Assembly: GCA_963693365.1 (NCBI GenBank) | Contig: CAVNZM010000004.1 | Location: forward strand, 5,580,001-5,644,000 | Direction of reading: 5' to 3' | Length of the DNA stretch: 64,000 bases | Origin: Amoebidium appalachense | Taxonomy: Eukaryota; Ichthyosporea | In this document: positions 50,343 to 64,000 of the stretch, piece by piece | Layout: every line of letters starts with the position of its first letter | Position numbering within the stretch: the stretch's first letter is position 1 | Translations under genes and position numbers: made by a program | Notes under the pieces: model-generated | Told to the model about the DNA's origin: nothing | The model's database searches: none | Seen by the model: only the letters and a program-made list of their open reading frames with translations

Positions 50343-51984
50343 GGGAGTGCGTGTACGTGTGCTAGGGGGGGGAAGCCGAGAGCGATGGATGTGCTGGCAG
50401 CGGGTTTTGGGTGGCGCGGGTGGGGGGGGGGGGGGGGGGGATTGCTGACTGCAGGTGATCTGGTTGTGTTGTTTTGCTGACCGACCTTTTGCAGTGTGTT
50501 TGAGGGGGAGCTCGGGGACGTGATCCCGGTGATCCACGCCAGTGTGGCCGGCTGCCGGATCCTGGGCCGGCTGACGGCCGGCAACCGGCACGGACTGCTT
50601 GTGCCCAGCACGTGCACGGACCAGGAGCTGCAGTTTTTGCGCAACAGCCTGCCCGACACGGTGCGCATGCAAAGGGTCGAGGAGAGGCTGTCGGCACTGG
50701 GCAACGTGGTGGCCTGCAACGACTATGTGGCACTGGTGCACCCGGATCTGGACAGGGAGACAGAGGAGATCATAGCCGACACACTGGGCGTGGAGGTGTT
50801 CAGGCAGACAGTGGCAGACAACGTGCTGGTCGGCTCATACTGCGCACTCAGCAACCAGGGCGGCCTGGTGTGTGTGGGGGTGGGGAGGGGGGGGGGAATG
50901 GGGGGCATGGTGCTGACATTTGCACGCAGGTGCACCCAAACACATCCGTGCAGGACCTGGAGGAGTTGTCATCACTGCTGCAGGTCCCTCTGGTGGTACG
51001 TGGGGGGGATGGAGAGGGGGTGGGGGGATGAAGAGGTGGTGGAATGGGTGTGGGAGGGGGGGGGGGGGGGGGGGGGAGTGGGGGTGGAGGGATCGGGGGG
51101 GGGGGGGAGGGAGGGGGGAGGAGGGGGGGAGATGAAGATGCTGGTGGTGTATGCGTGTGTGTGTGTATGTGGGGGTTGCGGTTGGGGATGTGAGTGGGGG
51201 TGGGGGTGTGAGTTTAGTGTGAGCGTGTGAAGGGATAGGGGGTTGAAGATGCTGGTGGGGTGAGTGTGTGTTTATGGGGTGAATGGGTGCTTTGAACACG
51301 CTGGTGGTATGTGTGGTTGTGTGTGTAGATGTGGGGCAGGAGGGGGGGGGGGAATGAAGATGCTTGCTGTGTGTGTGTGTGGTGGGTGAGGGGGGGGGGG
51401 GGGGGGGGGGGGATATAAAGATGCTTACTGTGTGTGTGGGGGGGGGGCCGGGGGGTTTGCTAAAAATTGCTGATTGGGGCTGCAGGCAGGGACGGTCAAC
51501 AGGGGTAGCGATGTGATTGGGGCCGGCATGGTGGTCAACGACTGGGTGGCCTTCTGCGGCATGGACACCACAAGCACGGTGCGTGCCTGCACGTGGGTGT
51601 GCCTGCACGTGGGTGTGCATGCATGTGTGTGTGCCTGCACGTGTGTGTGTGCCTGCACACGTGTGTGCATGCACGTGTGTGTTCATGCACGTGTGTGTGC
51701 CCCCTGCACGTGACAGAAAATGTGTGCCCAAGATGCTCTCCTCTTCCACTCTGTCCACGCCATTGGCCCCTGCAGCCTGGCATGGTGTGTGGGTGCTGAC
51801 AGGGGGCGCAGGAGCTGTCAGTGATCGAGAGTGTGTTCCGGCTGAATGAGAACATGGGCCCCGGCACGATTGTCAAGGAGATGCGTGGGCCCCTGATCGA
51901 CAGGTGCGTGCCTGGGCCTGCAGGGATTGGGTGCTGGTGCATGGTGCTGACTGGCGTTGCAGCATACGGCCATTTGCAAAGTGA
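49985..51984 (+). CDS. EIF6: Translation initiation factor 6 (60S anti-association factor)
   Basis: Six exons (49985-50091, 50495-50867, 50930-50995, 51486-51578, 51812-51903, 51963-51984) join in phase to 250 residues (human 245). eIF6/Tif6 binds uL14 on pre-60S and mature 60S subunits, blocking 40S joining until SBDS/EFL1 releases it. Seen in order: [115 protein letters not shown] and [13 protein letters not shown], covering the five-fold pseudosymmetric pentein. It ends SIRPFAK rather than the usual acidic or Ser tail. Most introns show GCTGAC 10-20 bases before the acceptor. Confidence 0.97.
50115..50440. repeat. Minisatellite with G tracts in eIF6 intron 1
   Basis: About six units of GTGTGCACGTATGCTAGGGG plus GGGAGGGGATT, with G runs up to about 35. 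Confidence 0.85.
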
Positions 51985-52556
51985 GCCCTGGCTTCTCCAA
52001 TATTCACCCCGGCTGCTGGCGGCCGGCCTGCATCTGCCCCCACCCCTCCATCTGTTGCCCCACCCAGTAAACATGGGCCCTGTTGCGGGCCTTAGCCACT
52101 CGGGGGCCGGCTGGCCGTGCCTCTCAGGGCCAAACACATTAATGTGTGCTTGGGGTCAAACACATGTGCTGTGTGCAGGGGATCAAACACATATGCTGTG
52201 TGCCGGGGGCCAAAGGCAGGCCCTGGGAACATGTTTGCTGCATGCACGTCCCCCTCCTCCCCCACGATCACCGGCACGAACACAACCCACACACATGCAC
52301 AGACGCACACACACACAAAAACACAATAGTGAGCCGGCCCCCTGAAAAGCTGGGCAGGGGATCTTGGACACTGCACGGCACAGAACCATGAACCTTGGCC
52401 ACGGACGAGTTGGTATGGGCGACAGACGGTGACCAGGAGGAGGGAGGCTAATTTCTGGACAGGTCTGGGCCAGGGTCCATATGCTGTGGTGTTCCCATAT
52501 TTAGGCAAGTTGACGTTGACTTTGAGGCCACTAGAGCTACGTGCGTTCGCATGGAG

Positions 52557-52840
52557 GTTGCATGTAGGCGTAATCGCAGCCAATGAATTTGCATGGAGGC
52601 GTAATCGCAGCCAATGAATTTGCATGGAGGCGTAATCGCAGCCAATGAATTTGCATGGAGGCGTAATCGCAGCCAATGAGATTGCATGTAGGCGTAATCG
52701 CAGCCAATGAGATTGCATGCAGGCGTAATCGGATCTCGCAGACGGTGCTACACTATCATACCTCATTGGCTGCGATTACGCCTAAATGCAACCATTAGCT
52801 GCGATTACGCCTACATGCAACCTCATTGGCTGCGATTACA
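52557..52840. repeat. 31-bp CCAAT array with inverted copies
   Basis: Six direct copies of GGCGTAATCGCAGCCAATGA plus ATTTGCATGGA (52557-52730), a roughly 30-bp spacer, then three copies in opposite orientation (52762-52840). The last inverted copy runs into the acceptor GATTACAG used by the exon at 52842. Could form a large hairpin. Confidence 0.9.
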
Positions 52841-52841
52841 G

Positions 52842-53357
52842 TCTCAGGCTCTGACCCTGGATGCCAGCCTGACCCCAGCCAGCCCTTTTGGCAAGTCTGT
52901 GGCGGGTATGAGCCATGCTATTGGAGGCTCTGTGGGTGCCAGTCAGCCTCATCATAGAGTGCCCCTTCATGCAACCCTCCTCTCCTGCACTGCTTGCCTG
53001 TGCAGATGATGCCTTGATCTCTTCCACCCTGGCAGCCCACCTCTCAAACAACTGGGGCCCGGTAATCCAACCCCCCCCCCCCCCCCCCCCCTCCATGATG
53101 GCGATGGTGTGGGGGGGTAGACGGGCCTCGGGGCATGGGCCACACCAACGAGGGCATGGGCAGGGATCAAGACACAGTGCTCGACTGGGCCACGCAGTGT
53201 TGTTAGTAGCAGTGGGTGAGGGGGTGGCCCCCTGTAGCATGCCCTGGCTGGCCGCGTGGGTCTGCACATGTTGCAGGCAACCATGGTGGCATTGCTCCAG
53301 AGTGCCTCCCCTGCTGCTAAACTTAGCATGCCCGTAAAAGGAGATCTAGCCCCATGA
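52842..53357 (+). CDS. Unrecognised gene, last three exons
   Basis: Exons 52842-52905, 53006-53061 and 53277-53357 have canonical borders (ACAG|, G|GTATGAG; GCAG|, G|GTAATC; GCAG|) and join in phases 1 and 0 into one open frame ending in TGA. It encodes about 66 residues, including LTLDASLTPASPFGKSVADD, ALISSTLAAHLSNNWGPATM and SPAAKLSMPVKGDLAP. It looks like the helical C-terminus of a small soluble protein; no family recognised. The 5' exons should lie between the eIF6 stop and 52842, but I could not find one that fits in phase. Alternatively it could be a chance series, but three consistent joins make that less likely. Confidence 0.5.
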
Positions 53358-55430
53358 TTGGGCAGGCACAGCCAAATATGGTATCGATTAGCATGGCAAA
53401 CTATTGTTACAGACTTTGCCATGAGCCACTTCTACGTGCCATTGGTAAAGAGGGGCAAACAAATAATCGACTGCTAATCTCATTTTTAAGCCGTTTGATT
53501 AGAATGCCTTTAATATGGAAGTCAGATTTCAAAGTTTATTGGTCAATGCAAATCGATTTGCCGGGCTTTTAAATGATTGGATGAAGTGAGAGCGCTCCAA
53601 TCAAACGTGTTTGCCGCGCTCTCCAATGCAAGTTTTTAATTTGAGCGGCCTTCGATTAGGCAATCCGGATCACAAAAATGATTGGTTGTCGGCAAACCTG
53701 TAAGGACCACGTGAGCCTTGAAAGTCTGTGATGCAGTGGTCTGAGGAGGCTGATGGTATATGTTGATGTCGCTGCAAAACGCTACAGTTATATGACATGC
53801 AACAGACACTATTCACCCAGACCCCCATACAAAACACAAACACAAAAACTACAAACCTAGAGCTGCCACCACCCATTGAAAGAAACGAGCCACAACACCT
53901 AGCACCACTCCTCACCCCACCGACTAACCCACACCTTGCCGGCATGCCCCGCATGCAGCCACACACACCGGAAGGTAGAGTGCAACCCACACCGCCTACG
54001 TATACAAACAACCACCACCACCACACTACACGATACGGGATACCAGACACACCCCACCACCCCAAACCCCACAGGCTGTCACAGCTCTACCACACTACCT
54101 TGGACCCCCCCACTGGGCCAACAGGAAAATTCGTAACCGTCCCCCCCCCCCCCCCCCCTCCCCCCCCCCCCCCCCCTAGTCTCTAAAACCTTTGAAAATT
54201 AGCACAAGCCCCGCTAGTATTTTCGTAAATTAATCATCGTTCAGCCATGTCTGTCACAAGGTGACGGGCTCAGCCTAGAAAGTAAGTAGATAGGTCTCCT
54301 GGGCCCGGCATCCACCAAAAGGCAGCGGTGCTGAATATGAGCTGGATTAAGAAAAAGGTTCGAAATCAAACACCAGACACCAAATGAACCACCGGGCACG
54401 CACGTCAGCTTTATGACCGTATTGCATGCCCATGGATGGTTTACCCGGTTAAACAGGTAAATCAAGGCCAGGTGATCTAGGATCTTATTGAATTTTCCCG
54501 GCATGCAGGGTTCCCCCCCCCAACCGCAGGAGGGGGGGTCTGGGGTGGTCTGCGGTGTGTGTGGGTATGTGCGTGTGTGTGTGTGTATACGTGTGCGTGC
54601 TTTTGTCTGTGTGCACGTCACGGTGTGTTGTGTGTGTGTGTGTGTGTGTGCACTGCGCTTGTGTGCGCTATGTTTGTGTGTGTGCGTGTCAGGGGAGGGA
54701 GGGAGCTCTGGGGGGAGGGGGGCGGGGGAGGGGGGGGGGAGGGGGGAGGGGGGGGGGGGGGAGGGGGGGGGGGGGGGGGGGGGGGGGGTTGAAAGGGGTA
54801 ATATACCTTGATCGTATATGTTGACCTGTTGGCTTGGATATTCGTTGTGAGGCACATGCATGCATCACACACTGTGCCTTCAAGTGTGCACGCTTCCAAA
54901 CACACACACACAGTCACACAAACACGCACAAACACACACACGCCCACATATACCATACGTGCGCACCCACGCAAACACACACTCGTTTTGCACACAAACA
55001 CACACAACCCACCCCCCACTGTGTCACTGATACCTTATGCCAAGCTAAAGTCCCCCCCCCCCCTCCCCACCCACCCACCCACCCACCCACCTACCCACCT
55101 TGCCGTCCCCCGCCTGGCCCACCTTGCCGTCACCCCCCCTTTCCCCTCCCCTCCCCCCTCGGCGCCCCCAAGCCACCCACCTAGTTTGCAGTTACCTCCC
55201 CCCAAGGTTGTGAGAGCAGAACAAGACATCAGCCTCACGGTGCAATTGGGCATGAGAGTGTGTCACCACATATACCCCCAGGAAGGCATGTGGGATGTTC
55301 TGTGCCACAGGATGCTGACCACAGAGTTCATGCAGTGCCCTGGGTGCACATGCATGTCAAATCCTGACGTGCACGCAGGGGGGGGGGTTGTTGAGCACGG
55401 TATGAAGTACAAATAACATGTAAACCAAGA
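53358..55430. other. Spacer, no gene seen
   Basis: AT-rich 53360-53720 has several ATTGG/CCAAT boxes and could be a promoter. C tract near 54141-54176; TG and G tracts 54560-54788; CA and C/CACC runs 54900-55095. No splice-consistent coding exons recognised. Confidence 0.5.
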
Positions 55431-55434
55431 ACAC

Positions 55435-55611
55435 ATACGTGATGAGAAACATGGTGCAGGACACATGCATGATGAGAAACATGGTGCAGGACACATGCAT
55501 GATGAGAAACATGGTGCAGGACACGATGAGAAACATGAATGTTTGACTATGCATGTGTCAGAAACATGGTGCAGGACACGATGAGAAACATGAATGTTTG
55601 ACTATGCATGT
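55435..55611. repeat. GATGAGAAACATGGTGCAGG tandem units
   Basis: Three to five imperfect units (about 31 bp plus shortened ones) of GATGAGAAACATGGTGCAGG plus ACACATGCAT directly before the dispersed repeat copy. The same words precede the third copy at 63233. Confidence 0.85.
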
Positions 55612-55945
55612 GTCAAACATTCAAGTATGCAACATCAGCAATGCGCACAGCATGCGTCACAAGCAGAGCCCATCCTCAGGGAGGGCCCAAGTCAACCATT
55701 GCGTCTGAGTTTTGGCCCCTGAACCCCCGCATATACGACTCTCCAACTCAGCAGCATCAACTGAACTTGGGAGGGCCAACCCGCCTTTTGATCAAAGACG
55801 AACAGGGTTGCTTATGTAAACCAGGTCAGCAAAAAACGGTGAAGATGTATGTGTGTGGGCAAAACTAAATGCGTATATTGTGCTGACAAATGAACGACAG
55901 AGCAATCATGCCCGGTTGCATGGAAGCAAAAGGGGGGGGGGGAGA
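55612..55945 (+). repeat. Dispersed repeat family, copy 2
   Basis: Matches 3584-3900 in reverse complement across its length and ends in a G tract after ATGCCCGGTTGCATGGA. No open frame of note. Confidence 0.85.
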
Positions 55946-56283
55946 CTGGGATTCGGGATGGTCAATGAATGCGCCGTAGATCCCTGCAGGGGAAGGAGGG
56001 GAGTGGGCTGTTGTGTGTGATGTCTTTGGGTGCCAATGCGAGGGGTGGGCGCTGAGAGGTATGCAGTGTGAGGGGCAAGAACTGCAACACCAATGGGCTC
56101 CCAGTTGTGCACACACAACCTGTGCCCATGTGGCTGGTAGCTGTATGGACTACAAGACGGACCGGCAGCAATCGTGCAGGGTAAATACTAACGGTTTATT
56201 CGTGCTTGGTCAGGGCCTACAAGTATTGCGCTGTACAACAGTCATTCATTACATGCATATATATGGCACCCCATGTGGGCCGT

Positions 56284-62133
<5,850 letters not shown>

Positions 62134-63989
62134 TTATTCGGGCGACTGGGCCCCGGCCGCCGTCTCCTCTGTCTTCTGGGTGTTTAGCTCGGCCAGGCGC
62201 TGGCCCAGCCGCATAGTGCTCTTGATGTACTTATCCACGCAGTCGCTGACGCACGATGCCTGCACACACAGTCACAAGGCAGCCCCCTGACCCACACAGC
62301 TCTACGTGCACACAGCCCCCTGACCCACACAGCTCTACGTGCACACAGCCCCCTTACCCACACAGCTCTACGTGCATGCAGCCCCCTGACCCACACAGCT
62401 CTACGTGCATGCAGCCTTCTGACCCACACAAATCTACGTGCATGCAGCAACCCCCTCACACACAAACACACCTCCTTCGGGGTCAGATGGCGGGTTGTCA
62501 TGTCATTGACGCAGTCCGAAAAGCAGCGCAGTTGCAGCCGATTGACCTGCTGGATGTTGTCCCTCATCTGCAGCCCACGTTAGTGGTGTCGTCCTGCCCG
62601 TCTATCACAGGCTATTCACCCTCCAGTTGTAAACCCTGCCAATTGCTCAGCACTACTTGTGTGACTGCAGATACACAGGCATACAGGTGCACATCCTATG
62701 GCGGCGACATAGTCACTGTGTCATAGTTGCACTACAGCACACGCATAGCCTTTTGAAGACACACACCCAGACTTGGCATTCAGCGTGCAAGCTTTGCACC
62801 ACTAAACCCACGAATATGCACCCAGAACCGTGTACTCCACGAACTCCCAGCTTGCTTCCAAACTGCCAGATGCTAACATCTGGTTGCTTGGGATAGTGAG
62901 CACCCAGGTCCAAGCACCCGTTGAGGCTCAAGACCATCCTATTGGCTAGCCAGGCGGCAGCAGCAGCCTGCCACTATCCACACACTTGCACCGATGCACC
63001 CTTACACAACAATAGTCAAGCCTTCACTCGTAACTGTGAGTAAGTGGGTGTTGGGTGGGAAATGGTCGGAAGACACAGCAAATCGGCATAGAAACAGTGC
63101 ACATGCACAGGTGTGCATGTAGTGCAAGAGCCCATCGGAGAAACTGTGCGCCGGGGGGGGGGGGGGGGGGGGGGGGGAGGGGGGGGGAGACGGGGGGGAA
63201 GGTCCAGATTGGTGGAAAACACAACTACACGAAGAGAAACATGGTGCAGGACACATGCAGTGTCATGCAAAGGCAAAGATTATTTGTATGCAAGATAAGC
63301 AGAGACCACAATTGCAACCTGCGCAGAGCCCATCCTCAGGGTGGGGGGGGGGGGGGGGGGGGGGGGGGCAGGATGAAAGCTAAAAAGGGTTGAACAATGC
63401 AGACACCAAAAGACAAAACACAAAACCTCACGAAAATAACAAACGCCGGGGGAAGGGGGGGAATGGACACGATTTTCAAGTGCATGCTGCGCAGCAATGG
63501 GCAAGGACAAGTTGACAAACAGCTGACTCCCAGAGCACACCCACGAACACACAAACACACGCTCACACACACACACACACACACACATGCGTGCGCGCGC
63601 ACACACACACAAACAACCACACCCACACACACCCATGCACACACACACCTGCACACACACGTACAGACACGGCACAGGTTTGCTCTCACACACCACACAT
63701 ACACACAGCCACACATACACCATCTAAAAATCAAAAAGGTACATAATATAGTACTTCATGACTCATTCAATACAAGATTGTGCGCCCGCACATACATGCA
63801 CGTGCACACACTCACACAAAAACAGGCGTGGGGACACAAACACCTGACTCTGCCAAAGTGCACATGCCTACACACGTTCGTGTATTTTGCCATACACACT
63901 CTTAACACGTCTTGTAGGCACATAGGCAAGCAGTAAATGACATCCACAAGGTGCGGCTCACAAAAACATACCTCCACCCACTGGAATGC
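62134..63989 (-). CDS. TIMM9: Tim9, small TIM chaperone (5' end outside window)
   Basis: Exons 62567-62472 and 62259-62134 join in phase 0 and give MRDNIQQVNRLQLRCFSDCV, NDMTTRHLTPKEASCVSDCV, then a helix DKYIKSTMRLGQRLAELN and a short Ala/Glu tail. The twin CX3C motifs (CFSDC, CVSDC) and spacing fit Tim9, which with Tim10 forms the hexameric intermembrane-space chaperone for inner-membrane carriers. The exon at 62567 begins right after CTGCAG, so its ATG is probably internal. An 18-base exon at 63989-63972 (AFQWVE, flanked by TGTGCAG and GTATGT) fits the family N-terminus in phase 0, with the start codon beyond the right edge. That upstream exon is less certain. Confidence 0.82.
62272..62455. 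repeat. 33-bp minisatellite in Tim9 intron
   Basis: Five to six units of CCCCCTGACCCACACAGCTC plus TACGTGCACACAG between the two last exons, occupying nearly the whole 212-bp intron. Confidence 0.93.
63233..63372 (+). repeat. Dispersed repeat family, truncated copy 3
   Basis: Starts with AGAAACATGGTGCAGGACAC like the sequence before copy 2, shares GCAGAGCCCATCCTCAGGG, then goes straight into a G tract, so the second half of the element is missing. Confidence 0.7.
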
Positions 63990-64000
63990 CTGCACAGTCG

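Overview
This is a nuclear window from an intron-dense, GC-rich eukaryote. Gene order, intron phase and protein similarity to well-known families let me reconstruct eleven protein-coding genes (one 5'-truncated at the left edge, one running off the right edge), the 3' end of a twelfth unrecognised gene, one tRNA and one complete short LTR element. Coding sequence is cut into many small exons (up to 18 per gene). Introns and spacers are saturated with (TG)n, long poly-C/poly-G tracts and 13-74 bp minisatellites. Most introns end with a CTGAC-type branch motif 10-25 nt before the acceptor AG and lack a clear pyrimidine tract. An animal-like secreted protein (thrombospondin-1, Ca-binding EGF and C-type lectin domains), a PPxY alpha-arrestin, a plant/protist-type alternative NADH dehydrogenase and an HDEL-ending BiP occur together. 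That combination suggests a protist, perhaps a unicellular holozoan; the lineage is an inference I hold loosely.

Layout: 1-4502 (+) modular secreted/surface protein; 7948-10019 (-) tafazzin; 10604-18897 (+) Tat-SF1/Cus2 splicing factor with a tRNA-Arg(CCT) inside intron 5; 20469-22987 (+) alpha-arrestin; 25107-28598 (-) type II NADH dehydrogenase; 29450-34131 (+) PAAF1; 34154-35207 short LTR element 22 bp after the PAAF1 stop; 38181-39677 (-) TMA7; 42037-48463 (-) NLE1/Rsa4; 49985-51984 (+) eIF6; 52842-53357 (+) last three exons of an unknown gene; 56284-59863 (-) BiP; 62134 to beyond 63989 (-) Tim9.

Functional themes: TMA7, NLE1 and eIF6 are neighbours acting in 60S biogenesis or translation, and NLE1/eIF6 are head-to-head. 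Tafazzin, NDH2 and Tim9 serve the mitochondrial inner membrane or its protein import. PAAF1 and BiP serve proteostasis. Divergent pairs (tafazzin/Tat-SF1, NDH2/PAAF1, NLE1/eIF6) share spacers carrying CRE-like TGACGTCA/TTACGTAA motifs and CCAAT boxes.

Exon borders were set by eye, so individual edges may be off by a base or two. They were checked by requiring every join to keep intron phase. Two exons (in NLE1 and the lectin gene) fail that test by exactly one base and each contains a C homopolymer.
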